Source: Chitinophagaceae bacterium (lineage in GTDB: Bacteria > Bacteroidota > Bacteroidia > Chitinophagales > Chitinophagaceae). Taken from it: DNA of 49,898 nt. This document shows positions 35,221-44,140 of the stretch, in pieces. The position numbers were made by a program, and so were the translations under genes. The notes beneath the pieces are model-generated. The model had not been told where the DNA came from. It searched no databases and saw only the letters and a program-made list of their open reading frames with translations. Each line of letters opens with the position of its first letter. The first letter of the stretch is position 1. The stretch covers positions 1-49,898 of the forward strand of contig JAQBNL010000037.1 of assembly GCA_028288585.1 (NCBI GenBank). Direction: 5' to 3'.

Positions 35221-35607
35221 ATGTCTCAAAAGAACAAAAAACAATTTGGTGTATGGATGGATACTCATCATGCTACCGTTGTGGGAAGAGCCGAACCGCA
35301 AGCGCTTAACTTTAGTGTACTGGGTTATGCAGGCAATGCCGGCGCAGAAACCAACACCAGCGAAAAAAATGAGCACAATGATGAAAGAACATTGCAGCAC
35401 AAATTCTTTAAAGAAATACTCACCCACATGCAAAACGCTGAAGAAGTACATTTAACCGGCACCGGCACCAGCCAGGAACAGCTAATGCATTACATGGCAG
35501 ATACCCCGCAGTTTAAAAATACCGTTACCAACGAAAGCACTTCCAACAAAATGAGCGATGAAAATCTGGCGATATACATTGCGGAGAAATTTAATAACCT
35601 TAATTAA
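35221..35607 (+). CDS. Conserved small cytoplasmic protein, possibly release-factor/Dom34-like fold
   Basis: 128 residues without signal peptide. It starts MSQKNKKQFGVWMDTHHATVVG and has a C-terminal EEVHLTGTGTSQEQLMHYMAD segment. The order strand with a self-reference motif, long linker and GTGTSQEQL resembles bacterial proteins with an eRF1/host-attachment-like domain, but I am not certain and give no symbol. A decayed partial copy lies 1.3 kb upstream, so the locus has been duplicated once. Confidence 0.75.
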   Translation: MSQKNKKQFGVWMDTHHATVVGRAEPQALNFSVLGYAGNAGAETNTSEKNEHNDERTLQHKFFKEILTHMQNAEEVHLTGTGTSQEQLMHYMADTPQFKNTVTNESTSNKMSDENLAIYIAEKFNNLN

Positions 35608-35852
35608 TATTAACTGGTTAATATAACAAAAGCTTGCTTCAATAGAGGCGGCTTTTGTGTTTATTCCAATATCCTTCGGCCCTTAGGCCTCTTATCTTTA
35701 AACAAATCTTTAACTTTTATTTGCCCGGTTTTACAGGCGTGGAAATCTCTTGGCATGATTATGGAATTTTAGACCTATCGCCTGAAACGGTTTCAACTAA
35801 TTGTTTGCAGGTAGCCCAAACCCCAATTTTAAACCTCAAAAAATTTTACACC

Positions 35853-36860
35853 ATGAGTACTACTAATTTGGAAAAAACATCCGAAACAACAGCTGTACAA
35901 ACTAAACAACCCAAAAAAGATTACAGGAATGCAGTTATCGGCACATTAGCTATTGCACTTGTAGGCATTGGCGGGTATTTAGTTGTTGATAAAAACAAAT
36001 CAACAAACACTATTGAGCAGCAGCAAACACAAATTGCTAAAGTAACTGACGAAAAAAGTGATATCCAGCAGAGCTTTGATGCATCGCTGTCACGTCTTGA
36101 TTCTGTAAAAAGTGTAAACAGTAATTTACAAAGCCAGTTATCAGCAAGCAACACAGAAATCAGTAAAACAAAAGCAGAGATTCGCAGCATTCTTAATAAG
36201 AAAAATGCAACCGCTGCAGAATTAAGCAGAGCTAAACAACTTATTGCCGGTCTTAATAATAAGATTTCAACTATGGAGGCTGATGTTGCCCGTTTAACGC
36301 AGGATAACCAGACTTTAACACAGGATAAAGTTGTGTTAACGCAGGAGAAAACAACATTAACTGCAGAAAAAGAAAAGCTTAACCAGGACCTTACAACTAC
36401 TACAGTTGCAAAGCAGGAACTTGAAAAGAAAGTTGATGTAGCCTCAACATTAAATGCGTCAAACATTTCTATTACACCTGTAAAATTAAAAAGTAACGGG
36501 CAGGAAAAAGTTACTTCAACTGCAAAGCGTGTTGATAAATTAAAAATTTCCTTTGATGTTGATAACCGTATTGCACAGCCCGGCACCACTGATATTTATG
36601 TATTGGTATTAGGCCCTGATGGCAAGCCGGTAAATGTTGAAGCTTTACATTCAGGAACTTTTACAACCCGTGATGAAGGCGATAAATCTTTTACTGCCAA
36701 ACTACCGGTTGAAGTTGAAACTGCTAAAAGAAAAAGCATTTCATTCCAGTTTACACCCGGTAATTTTCAACAGGGAAATTATACTATCCAGATATATCAA
36801 AACGGATTTAAGATAGGCGAAAGCACCCGTGAATTAAAGAAGGGCGGCCTCTTCGGCTAA
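35853..36860 (+). CDS. Membrane-anchored coiled-coil protein with C-terminal beta domain
   Basis: 335 residues from ATG 35853; the frame to 35655 adds 66 residues lacking features and the MSTTNLEK start is more natural. A cytoplasmic tail of about 28 residues is followed by one membrane helix (VIGTLAIALVGIGGYLVV). Residues 50-200 form a long coiled coil with repeats of LTQ-[DE]-[KN], and the last 110 residues form a beta-sandwich-like domain (DIYVLVLGPDGKPV; GNYTIQIYQNGFKIG). This suits an envelope spacer or scaffold protein. No family name is offered. Confidence 0.85.
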   Translation: MSTTNLEKTSETTAVQTKQPKKDYRNAVIGTLAIALVGIGGYLVVDKNKSTNTIEQQQTQIAKVTDEKSDIQQSFDASLSRLDSVKSVNSNLQSQLSASNTEISKTKAEIRSILNKKNATAAELSRAKQLIAGLNNKISTMEADVARLTQDNQTLTQDKVVLTQEKTTLTAEKEKLNQDLTTTTVAKQELEKKVDVASTLNASNISITPVKLKSNGQEKVTSTAKRVDKLKISFDVDNRIAQPGTTDIYVLVLGPDGKPVNVEALHSGTFTTRDEGDKSFTAKLPVEVETAKRKSISFQFTPGNFQQGNYTIQIYQNGFKIGESTRELKKGGLFG

Positions 36861-36884
36861 TAAATAATTCTAATACATCCTATA

Positions 36885-36917
36885 AAAAAAGCAACTTATT
36901 TTAAGTTGCTTTTTTTA
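36885..36917 (+). terminator. Terminator after the 35853 gene
   Basis: AAGCAACTT-ATTTT-AAGTTGCTT followed by TTTTT; 9-bp stem. Confidence 0.9.
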
Positions 36918-37047
36918 TTTGCAAAAGCCTCCGTAATTCCCGGGCCTTGTCCCAGAGCCATCTCACGATTAAAGGACTTCACCTTTCAAAAAAATCTACC
37001 TGCATTTCTTTTATTAATATTAATTTACAAACATTATAAAATTGTTT

Positions 37048-38154
37048 ATGAGCCGTATTATTTCAACAGTATTATTATTTACTATTTTTTCTTTTTACTG
37101 TGGTGCACAAATAAATACTGCACCAAAAAATTTTGCTGTAATTGCCTATTATGCAGGAAGAACCAGTATGATAGATAGTTTTGAAGTGGAAAAACTAACG
37201 CACATTATTTTTAGTTTTTGTCATTTAAAAGGAGATTCGCTTTCAGTTAGCAATGCCCGGGACAGCGCCACCATTCTGCGCATGGTGCAGCTGAAGAAAA
37301 GAAACCCCCAATTAAAAATAATTTTATCGTTAGGCGGATGGGGAGGTTGCCAAAACTGCTCTTCTGTTTTCTCTACTAAAAAAGGACGAAGAATATTTGC
37401 CAGGTCAGTAAAACAACTAAGCAAATATTTTGGTACAGATGGAATTGACCTCGATTGGGAATACCCTGCAATTCCTGGATACCCCGGCCATCTTTACCAG
37501 GCAGAAGATAAACCCAATTTTACAGCACTGGTAAATCAACTCAGGAAAAAACTAGGCAAAAAGATGGAGATCAGCTTTGCAGCCGGAGGCTTTGCTTCCT
37601 TTATAGATTCTGCTATTGACTGGAAAAATGTAATGCCAAAAATAGATCGTGTCAACCTGATGAGTTACGACCTGGTGTCGGGCTTCAGTACAATTTCAGG
37701 ACACCATACCCCGCTCTATTCTACCTCCAAACAAGTGGAGTCAGTTGATAATGGTGTAAAAAAATTAATGGCAGCGGGTGTATCACCCGGCAAGATTGTA
37801 ATTGGGGCGGCTTTTTATACAAGACTTTTTGAAGTAACAGATACTACCAACAATGGATTATACCTGCCTGCAAAATTTTCTCATGGATTATCATTTAGCC
37901 GCTTTGCAGATTCAATAAATGTTGCCAATGGATTTAACCAATATTGGGACACACTCGCAAATGCTCCTTATGCATTTAATATCCAGCGTAAATTAATGGC
38001 AACATATGATGATACAAGGTCAATAAAATTAAAAACTGCATACGCATTAAAAAATAAATTAAACGGCATCATGTTTTGGCAACTGGCAGAGGATAACTTA
38101 ACAGAGGGTTTATTAAATGCTATTGATGCAGCAAAGAAGGAAGAAGAAAAATAA
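37048..38154 (+). CDS. Secreted chitinase-like glycoside hydrolase family 18
   Basis: 368 residues from ATG 37048 (a TTG at 37042 would add two). Signal peptide ending FYCGAQ-I. TIM barrel of GH18: the substrate strand ILSLGGWGG, and the catalytic motif DGIDLDWE with Asp131, Asp134, Asp136 and acid/base Glu138; later MSYDLV and the final-strand Trp in GIMFWQLAED. It hydrolyses beta-1,4-GlcNAc links (chitin or related glycans) outside the cytoplasm. No T9SS sorting domain or carbohydrate-binding module is fused. Chitin use fits the proposed host family. Confidence 0.93.
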   Translation: MSRIISTVLLFTIFSFYCGAQINTAPKNFAVIAYYAGRTSMIDSFEVEKLTHIIFSFCHLKGDSLSVSNARDSATILRMVQLKKRNPQLKIILSLGGWGGCQNCSSVFSTKKGRRIFARSVKQLSKYFGTDGIDLDWEYPAIPGYPGHLYQAEDKPNFTALVNQLRKKLGKKMEISFAAGGFASFIDSAIDWKNVMPKIDRVNLMSYDLVSGFSTISGHHTPLYSTSKQVESVDNGVKKLMAAGVSPGKIVIGAAFYTRLFEVTDTTNNGLYLPAKFSHGLSFSRFADSINVANGFNQYWDTLANAPYAFNIQRKLMATYDDTRSIKLKTAYALKNKLNGIMFWQLAEDNLTEGLLNAIDAAKKEEEK

Positions 38155-38167
38155 TTTGGTAGATGAA

Positions 38168-38725
38168 TTACGTTTCCATCCACATCGGCTTCTTCTTTGC
38201 AATTTTTTTATACACCGGGCAGGTGTCCGCATGCGCTCCGGGCAAATAACCGGCGCTCATTAAAAACTCATTTACAATTTCGCCGCCGGTAAATTTAAAA
38301 GTCTTCTTAAAAAGCTTTACCCATTCATCTTTTGTTAACGGATGATTATGCTCTATCCATTTTTTAAAAGAGCCATGTTCTTTTTGCAACTGCAATATCA
38401 CTTTTGCATTCTCAATGGCGGCATTTATTTTAAGGCGGTTTCTTATGATGCCTGCATCCTGCATAAGGGCGGCAAATTTTTTGGCAGTATACTTTGCCAC
38501 TTTTTTTATTTCAAAATTTTCGTATGCTTTAAAAAAATTATCCCTCTTTTTTAAAATAGTATCCCAGCTAAGCCCTGCCTGGTTTATCTCCAGTACCAGC
38601 CTGGCAAATAATTCATTATCGCTTTCAATAGGAAAGCCATATTCTTTATCATGATACTGCCGGTGTACATTGGTATCAGCAAGGGTTGTTATATAATCGC
38701 AATAAGTTTTTACGGGTTTATCCAT
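38168..38725 (-). CDS. tag: DNA-3-methyladenine glycosylase I
   Basis: 185 residues, family-typical. Recognisable Tag segments: YHDKEYGFP, LVLEINQAGLSWDTILKKR, and RNRLKINAAIENAK; the C-terminal zinc-ligand region includes HADTC. It removes 3-methyladenine from alkylated DNA as the first step of base-excision repair. Convergent with the chitinase gene, 13 bp between the stops. Confidence 0.93.
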   Translation of the reverse strand: MDKPVKTYCDYITTLADTNVHRQYHDKEYGFPIESDNELFARLVLEINQAGLSWDTILKKRDNFFKAYENFEIKKVAKYTAKKFAALMQDAGIIRNRLKINAAIENAKVILQLQKEHGSFKKWIEHNHPLTKDEWVKLFKKTFKFTGGEIVNEFLMSAGYLPGAHADTCPVYKKIAKKKPMWMET

Positions 38726-38860
38726 TCAATTATTTTTATAAAGATAGCTACGTGTTGTATATCTTTTTTTTAAAAATCACACTGAAACAAAAAACCCACT
38801 GCCTGCAAATGGCGGGTGATAAATTTAAAAGTGCTAACTTATTCTCTTTTTTAAATCACT

Positions 38861-39982
38861 ATGAGTACACAAACTTTACAAAAAACGGTGTCTGATATTT
38901 TAGCAGTAGCAGGCATTAAAATAAACGGCTCCGATCCGTGGGACCTTCAAATTCATAACGAAAAATTTTACAAGCGTGTGTTAAGCCAGGGAACGTTGGG
39001 GCTGGGAGAATCTTACATGGATGGCTGGTGGGATTGCGCCCAGCTAGACGAATTTATTTGCCGTGCGCTAAGAGCTGATCTTTATAAACATGCAAAATTT
39101 GGATGGAAAGTAATGATGGAAATGCTGATGGACAAGGCGCTTAATATGCAGGCAAAAGGTAAGGCGGCACGCAATGCACAACGGCATTATGATATTGGTA
39201 ACAGGCTTTACCAGCTGATGCTTGATAAACGCATGAATTACAGTTGTGGTTATTGGAAAAATACAAACAGTCTTGATGTGGCACAGGAAAATAAGCTGGA
39301 TCTCATCTGCAGAAAAATTCAACTCCAGGCAGGACAGCGGGTGCTTGATATTGGCTGCGGCTGGGGAGGCTTTGCAAAATTTGCAGCAGAACGCTACGGC
39401 GCCGAAGTAGTGGGTGTTACAGTATCTCACAACCAGTTAGCACTGGCTAAGCAAATGTGCAAAGGGTTGCCCGTAGAAATAAGGCTGCAGGATTACAGGG
39501 ATGTAAATGAACAGTTTGATCATATAGTTTCTATAGGCATGGTGGAGCATGTAGGATACCGCAATTACCGCACATTTATGCAAACGGCAGCCCGCTGCCT
39601 TAAGGATGACGGATTATTTTTACTGCATACAATAGGGCATGCTTTTTCAAAAACCTCTTCTGATCCTTTTAGTAATACTTATCTCTTTCCAAATAGTTTG
39701 TTGCCGTCAGTAAAACAATTGGCTGCTGCTGCAGAACATATTTTTTTGATAGAAGACCTGCATAATTTTGGCGCTCATTACGATCTTACACTTATGGCCT
39801 GGTTCAAAAATTTTGATAGCAACTGGGATGAACTTAAAGAAGAATATGATGAACGTTTTTATCGCATGTGGAAATATTACCTGCTTACTTATGCCGGCGG
39901 GTTCCGTGCCCGTAACAATCAGCTATGGCAAATTGTGCTCTCCAAAAAAGGAGTGCCGGGAGGATACGAATCGGTGAGGTAA
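38861..39982 (+). CDS. cfa: Cyclopropane-fatty-acyl-phospholipid synthase
   Basis: 373 residues. SAM-binding motif I VLDIGCGWGGFAKFAAE near residue 162, preceded by AQRHYDIGNRLY and MNYSCGYW, and followed by IVSIGMVEHVGYRNY, all hallmarks of Cfa. It adds a methylene group from SAM to unsaturated acyl chains of membrane phospholipids, at the inner face of the membrane. It is monocistronic and convergent with the thioredoxin gene with a 1-bp gap between stops. Confidence 0.95.
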   Translation: MSTQTLQKTVSDILAVAGIKINGSDPWDLQIHNEKFYKRVLSQGTLGLGESYMDGWWDCAQLDEFICRALRADLYKHAKFGWKVMMEMLMDKALNMQAKGKAARNAQRHYDIGNRLYQLMLDKRMNYSCGYWKNTNSLDVAQENKLDLICRKIQLQAGQRVLDIGCGWGGFAKFAAERYGAEVVGVTVSHNQLALAKQMCKGLPVEIRLQDYRDVNEQFDHIVSIGMVEHVGYRNYRTFMQTAARCLKDDGLFLLHTIGHAFSKTSSDPFSNTYLFPNSLLPSVKQLAAAAEHIFLIEDLHNFGAHYDLTLMAWFKNFDSNWDELKEEYDERFYRMWKYYLLTYAGGFRARNNQLWQIVLSKKGVPGGYESVR

Positions 39983-39983
39983 A

Positions 39984-40358
39984 TTATTTTTCCTCAACAA
40001 CATCCCATAACAGGCGCTCTTCAATTACATCTTTAAAAACTTTTTTCGGTAAAGCGCCCTTCTGCATCATTGGTGCGCCACGCATGGGTATAAATAAAAA
40101 TGTGGGAATACTTTGTATGCCAAATACTTCACTTAGTTCCTGCTCCGCTTCGGTATCAATTTTAAAAATATTCAACTTGCCATCATATTCATTGGAGAGT
40201 TCTTCCAATGCCGGCGCTACGCTGCGGCATGGTCCGCACCAGTCAGCATAAAAATCAATGATGGCAGGCAGCTCACCATTATATTTCCATTCTTTCTCAT
40301 TCTCATAATCAAATATTTTTTCAATAAAATCCTTTTTTGTCATTGGTTGGGTTGCCAT
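39984..40358 (-). CDS. trxA: Thioredoxin
   Basis: 124 residues from ATG 40358; the frame to 40388 adds ten residues (MKFITTKLII) that overlap the likely promoter. Active site WCGPC with Cys41 and Cys44, and the cis-Pro loop SIPTFLFI. A cytoplasmic disulfide reductase. The loop after the cis-Pro (PMRGAPMMQKG) is close to that of thioredoxin 1. One of at least two thioredoxin-fold proteins here; the other (6028) is exported. Confidence 0.9.
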   Translation of the reverse strand: MATQPMTKKDFIEKIFDYENEKEWKYNGELPAIIDFYADWCGPCRSVAPALEELSNEYDGKLNIFKIDTEAEQELSEVFGIQSIPTFLFIPMRGAPMMQKGALPKKVFKDVIEERLLWDVVEEK

Positions 40359-40440
40359 TATTATAAGTTTTGTTGTAATAAATTTCAAGCAATGATATTG
40401 CCAAAGAATGCTGTAGTATATCTATTTCGATTTAATAAGG

Positions 40441-40507
40441 CCACGGATTACATGAATTAACACAGATTTCCGCATGTTATATCCGTGAAAATCCGTGTAA
40501 TCCGTGG
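40441..40507. repeat. Inverted repeat with tandem ATCCGTG units
   Basis: CCACGGATTACA (40441-40452) is the exact reverse complement of TGTAATCCGTGG (40496-40507). ATCCGTG recurs at 40481, 40491 and 40500. A related run (GGGAAAATCTGTGTGATCCGTGGC) lies at about 13994-14017 after the T9SS cargo gene, so this is a dispersed intergenic repeat. Confidence 0.75.
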
Positions 40508-40577
40508 CAAAAAATATTTATACAGACGCACTCCCAAGAATGCCAATGCTTTTTAAAAAAAATATTTACTTTGTAGT

Positions 40578-41030
40578 ATGACTTCCATAACAACCCAACT
40601 TGAGAACCTGCTTAATGAATATTTACCCCGGCTGAATTTACTTAGTGAAGATGAAATGATATTTAAACCTTCACCAAACAAATGGAGTAAAAAAGAATTG
40701 ATTGGGCATTTAATAGATTCTGCACAAAACAATACCAGGAGATTTATTGTTGCACAGTATGAAGAGAATCCAGCAATAACTTACAACCAGGACAAATGGG
40801 TTGCAATAAATAATTACCGGCAATGGGATACAAAGGAACTTAGCCAGCTTTGGTATCTTCTGAATAAACAAATGATAGCTGTTTTAAAAAATATTTCCGG
40901 TGAAGTGAGCCAACGGATTTGCAATACAGGAGCATCTTATACTATTGAATGGCTGGCACAGGATTATATTAAGCATCTTAAACACCACATACACCAGGTT
41001 TTAGATTTAGAGCCTGTTGCTTATCCATAG
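40578..41030 (+). CDS. DinB-like four-helix metalloenzyme family protein
   Basis: 150 residues. Motifs: KPSPNKWSKKELIGHLIDSA at the N-terminal half (first His ligand) and the C-terminal DYIKHLKHHIHQVL with clustered His, as in the DinB/YfiT superfamily. The substrate is unknown; relatives include thiol transferases and putative metal-dependent hydrolases. The start ATG is preceded by TTTACTTTG, which resembles a -7 element only 6 nt away. Confidence 0.85.
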   Translation: MTSITTQLENLLNEYLPRLNLLSEDEMIFKPSPNKWSKKELIGHLIDSAQNNTRRFIVAQYEENPAITYNQDKWVAINNYRQWDTKELSQLWYLLNKQMIAVLKNISGEVSQRICNTGASYTIEWLAQDYIKHLKHHIHQVLDLEPVAYP

Positions 41031-41126
41031 AGTATTTGCATGCATTGGTTTTAAATTTGAAAAAAATAAATAGATAACTTACACCTTTACTTAGTTTTAA
41101 TTTTATAAGTTTTTAAACCACATAGC

Positions 41127-41645
41127 GTGAAAAAAATTCTCTTTTTCTGTATCATTGCTTGTACCTACTATTCCTGTAAACAACCAGTGAAAAGCGAAAC
41201 CGTTTCTAAACCTTCTGATGCCAAAATGTTGTATGAGAAGAATCTGGCTTCGCTAAAAAAAGGTATCACAGCTTTTGAAAATGAAAAAATTGATGACTGG
41301 GCTAATACAGTTTCTGATACAACGATATGGAATTCTGCTGCATACGGATCGTCACCTGCAGGAAAAGAAGAATGGAAAAAAATGCTTACTGCGTGGATTG
41401 CTGACTGGGACAGTCTGAAATTAAACTATCCTGATTTTTTACCGGGGATAGATTCTGCCACGCATGAGTTTGATGGCAGCGTAAGATATTATGGAATATG
41501 GAATGGCATTCATAAATCAGGAGTAAGAACTTCCGTAAACTTTTATGCCACTTACGATTTTAATAAGGAAGGAAAAATAGTAAATGCCAGCGAATTTTTT
41601 GATGTTGGCGGCCTGATGAATGCTATTAAAGGGAAACAAAAATAA
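41127..41645 (+). CDS. NTF2-like lipoprotein, paralogue of the 34336 gene
   Basis: 172 residues starting at GTG 41127; no in-frame ATG gives a better signal peptide. Lipobox YYSC sets Cys at residue 17. From DAKMLYEKNLASLK to the end it follows the 34336 protein closely, ending in the same ASEFFDVGGLMNAIK block. The 3' halves also share long DNA identity (ACTTTTATGCCACTTACGAT), which indicates fairly recent duplication or gene conversion. Function unknown. Confidence 0.83.
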   Translation: MKKILFFCIIACTYYSCKQPVKSETVSKPSDAKMLYEKNLASLKKGITAFENEKIDDWANTVSDTTIWNSAAYGSSPAGKEEWKKMLTAWIADWDSLKLNYPDFLPGIDSATHEFDGSVRYYGIWNGIHKSGVRTSVNFYATYDFNKEGKIVNASEFFDVGGLMNAIKGKQK

Positions 41646-41651
41646 TCTTTA

Positions 41652-41879
41652 CTAAACCTGTTTTTTAGGAGGCAATGCAAAAGCAATTGCTTCATGCTCA
41701 AAATGCCCTTTATGCGAAGCATCGCAGAAAGGTTTGTTTTTAGAAAGTCCGCATCGGCAAATTGAAACGATCTCTCTTCCTCCAAGGTCATATACATTTC
41801 CTTCTTTATCTACAATTTCAAAATCTCCTTCTACTCTTAGAGAACCATTGCTGTTAACTGTAATTTTTGTTGCGGCCAT
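41652..41879 (-). CDS. CDGSH iron-sulfur domain protein
   Basis: 75 residues. The 2Fe-2S motif C-x-C-x2-S-x3-P-x-C-D-x2-H is present (CRCGLSKNKPFCDASH). Small mitoNEET-like proteins of bacteria carry one such cluster and serve in redox or cluster transfer; partners unknown. Convergent with the lipoprotein gene at 41127, 6 bp between stops. Confidence 0.92.
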   Translation of the reverse strand: MAATKITVNSNGSLRVEGDFEIVDKEGNVYDLGGREIVSICRCGLSKNKPFCDASHKGHFEHEAIAFALPPKKQV

Positions 41880-41896
41880 ACTTTTATTTTAGAGCG

Positions 41897-41925
41897 CAAA
41901 AGTAATAATGATAAAGAAGAACAAA
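41897..41925 (-). promoter_or_regulatory. Promoter candidate for the CDGSH gene
   Basis: On the minus strand TTTG (41925-41922), a 17-nt spacer and a perfect -7 TACTTTTG (41904-41897), 18 nt before the start codon. Confidence 0.55.
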
Positions 41926-41967
41926 CTATTTTTATCCGTGTAGATTTTTATCATCACGATCCAAGGA

Positions 41968-41998
41968 TTGCATTTCTAAAAAACAATAGTTACCTTTG
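41968..41998 (+). promoter_or_regulatory. Promoter for the DUF4402 gene at 42191
   Basis: TTG (41968-41970), 20-nt spacer and a perfect TACCTTTG (41991-41998). It would give a leader of about 185 nt. Confidence 0.6.
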
Positions 41999-42190
41999 GT
42001 ATCATCCCCTTAGAAGATTCCTTCTACATCCTCTGAATTTCATTTTATCTATTGCAGCTCTTTTATAAGAGAATTTAATTACACCCGTATATCCTTTTGA
42101 ATTTCGCCCCGCTTGCAGTTTGTAGAAAATTAATGACATTGATTTAAATGATCAGCTATTCCGTGGGCAAAAATATTACATGAAATTTGC

Positions 42191-42673
42191 ATGTTGACTA
42201 AATTCTTCTATATAACCTGTATATTTTTTTTAAGTAAAAGCAATGCATTTGCACAGGTAGCCTATGCAACGGCTTCAGCAACCATAGTTACGCCGGTTGG
42301 GGCAGAAGTAACAGGCGATATAAATTTTGACGACCTTTCTATGGTCTCATCACGAAATAGAATTGCCGGTAATGATAGTACACGTAAACTTACTGGAGGA
42401 GTGAACCTTGCTAAAGATGCAACTGCCGGCATCTCTTTAAATATTATTGGCGGATCGTTCGCTTATGATATTACACTTCAAACCGACCCCGTCATTTTAA
42501 AAAGGCAAACAGGAAATGAAACTATGAGGGTTAATGTATTTAGAGGATTGCCTGTAACGGGACAGAATAATGATATTATTAATTTACCTCTCCATACGTC
42601 TATTGCTGCGCAAGCATTCCAGGCTCCCGGCATCTATACATCATCCTTTAATATAACCGTGAACTTTAATTAA
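42191..42673 (+). CDS. DUF4402 subunit-like protein
   Basis: 160 residues with signal peptide ending AFAQ-V. The mature chain opens with a Thr/Ala-alternating strand (YATASATIVTP) and ends PGIYTSSFNITVNFN, as in the other DUF4402-type proteins at 43602, 44141 and 47404. DUF4402 proteins are secreted beta-sandwich proteins of unproven role. Here the context is a PapD-like chaperone, convergent and overlapping by 4 nt at the stop codons, and an usher two genes on. It is the most diverged of the set, with a long central loop, and has its own promoter. Confidence 0.85.
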   Translation: MLTKFFYITCIFFLSKSNAFAQVAYATASATIVTPVGAEVTGDINFDDLSMVSSRNRIAGNDSTRKLTGGVNLAKDATAGISLNIIGGSFAYDITLQTDPVILKRQTGNETMRVNVFRGLPVTGQNNDIINLPLHTSIAAQAFQAPGIYTSSFNITVNFN

Positions 42674-43518
42674 TTCAAAGTAATAAACTCTTCAGCAAGT
42701 TTTATTTCTTTGGCTGATTGTTCCGCTGAATATACTATATGAAGTTTACCTGAATGATAATCTATTCCGGAATTTTTTAATGCCAGGTTGAAATTACGGG
42801 TAACATTAGGAGCATATACTGCAAGCCCTCTAACTACACCTACGCGGCTTACTTTACCACCCGGTGAAATATAATCAACCAGTACATCACCATAAACCGA
42901 CATATTTCCTTTGCGGTTAAAGCTCATCTGTAAAGATGGAGATTTATCTTTATCGGTTACCGATAGATTAAAAAGATTTACCTGGGTATTGGATTCTCCC
43001 ACACGTATTATAACCGGCAATGAAATACCAAAGATGGGAACCAGACGCACTGAAATGGAAGAATCTTTTTGTATGTCTTTTTCTCCCAAAGGTTTTTCAT
43101 TTGGTACTGCCCTGAAATATAAATGAGAGCGGTATTCGCCGGGAACCATTTCTGATGTTCGTATGATTTGTACTTTAACTGTTTGTGCTTCATTAGGCGC
43201 AAGTGTAACACTCCTGGGGAAAAAGCGAAGATACTTATCAGCAAAATATTGTGCAGAATCTGGTTCTGTAATTTTTTCAACAGTACCATCTTCCTTCATC
43301 CTTATTTGTATAAAAGAGATGTCATATGTTGCTGAATCCTTCCCGATGTTTGCCAGGTTAAGTTCCTCTGATCGTTTTGATCCTTCGAAAACTACTCTTT
43401 TCGGAGTAACCAAAAGATTGCCCTGACCAATAGCGGTTGATGAAAAAGTAAGGGCAAAGATGATTGCAGTTGCCTGTTGTAAAAAGAGATTTTGTTTTTT
43501 GAATACTGTAGGGAGCAT
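42670..43518 (-). CDS. PapD-like periplasmic chaperone
   Basis: 282 residues with a signal peptide ending AIGQ-G. The first domain starts LLVTPKRVVFEGSKRSEELNL, the RVVFxG strand of PapD/FimC chaperones with the Arg that anchors the subunit C-terminus, followed by FFPRSVTLAPNEAQTVKVQ, the equivalent of the G1-side strand. A second Ig-like domain covers about 150-270. PapD chaperones fold pilins and deliver them to an usher. It is about 40-50 residues longer than classical PapD. It lies last in the minus-strand locus, after a terminator-like hairpin, so it may be made by readthrough or its own promoter. Confidence 0.82.
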   Translation of the reverse strand: MLPTVFKKQNLFLQQATAIIFALTFSSTAIGQGNLLVTPKRVVFEGSKRSEELNLANIGKDSATYDISFIQIRMKEDGTVEKITEPDSAQYFADKYLRFFPRSVTLAPNEAQTVKVQIIRTSEMVPGEYRSHLYFRAVPNEKPLGEKDIQKDSSISVRLVPIFGISLPVIIRVGESNTQVNLFNLSVTDKDKSPSLQMSFNRKGNMSVYGDVLVDYISPGGKVSRVGVVRGLAVYAPNVTRNFNLALKNSGIDYHSGKLHIVYSAEQSAKEIKLAEEFITLN

Positions 43519-43566
43519 TTCAAATAAAATTAATAAGGTTATGTAAGTGTTCTTAATTTCTGAAAA

Positions 43567-43587
43567 GAAAGCCGCAATGCGGCTCTC
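43567..43587 (-). terminator. Terminator between DUF4402 genes and chaperone gene
   Basis: On the minus strand AGCCGCATTGCGGCT then TTCTTTTC: 6-bp stem, 3-nt loop and T-rich tail, just after the stop of the 43602 gene. It could give more subunit mRNA than chaperone mRNA. Confidence 0.7.
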
Positions 43588-43601
43588 CTTTTAGAAATGA
43601 A

Positions 43602-44105
43602 TTAATTGTAATTAACTGTAACATTAAAGTTGCCCGAAGTGTAAACACCGGCAAGCTGACCTGCAGCTACAGTTAAAGTAGCACCAACAGCAATGTCCTG
43701 TGTTCCGCTCGATAATGCACCGGTTGCTGAAGGGTTACTTGTGAATGAACTTGCTGCCATTGTTTGTACCCCCAATGAGTGGGTGAGTGTTACGGAAGAT
43801 GGCAACGTAATAGCATAGGTTAAAGACCCCGAGCCTGTAACGGTAAAAGCAGCGGCAGTAACGGTTCCTGTTGTTGAAGGAAGTGTTACGCCACTTGTGC
43901 TTGTTCGTGTGCCGGCGGGGGCTAAAATTACTGTACCACCGCTTCCTGACTGCACTGCAATGTTACCGAAACTCATATCTGCATTTTTTGAAATGCTGAT
44001 AGGAGCGATAACAGATGCCGTAGCTGTGGCGGTGGCAGTTGATTGAGCATTAGAATTAGAAGCAAAAGCTAATAATCCCAATGCTGCAAAGGTCAATTTT
44101 CTCAT
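43602..44105 (-). CDS. DUF4402 subunit-like protein B
   Basis: 167 residues, signal peptide ending SNAQ-S, then an N-terminal strand of alternating Thr/Ala (TATATATASVIAPISI). The core ISKNADMSFGNIAVQSGSGG and the C-terminus AGVYTSGNFNVTVNYN are almost identical to the neighbouring gene at 44141; the two are a recent tandem duplication with 35 nt between them. The alternating N-terminal strand and a C-terminal strand ending in aromatic-Asn are features expected of donor-strand-exchange pilins. That is an inference; DUF4402 has no established role that I know. Confidence 0.85.
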   Translation of the reverse strand: MRKLTFAALGLLAFASNSNAQSTATATATASVIAPISISKNADMSFGNIAVQSGSGGTVILAPAGTRTSTSGVTLPSTTGTVTAAAFTVTGSGSLTYAITLPSSVTLTHSLGVQTMAASSFTSNPSATGALSSGTQDIAVGATLTVAAGQLAGVYTSGNFNVTVNYN

Positions 44106-44140
44106 GGGTTTTCTTTTTGTGGTTTAATTGAAAATATGGG

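Larger units (their letters stand above)
41880..42190. other. Divergent intergenic region, 311 bp
   Basis: It carries promoters in both directions, listed separately, and a short ATCCGTGTAGATTTTTATCA fragment resembling the repeat at 40481. Nothing else is seen. Confidence 0.55.
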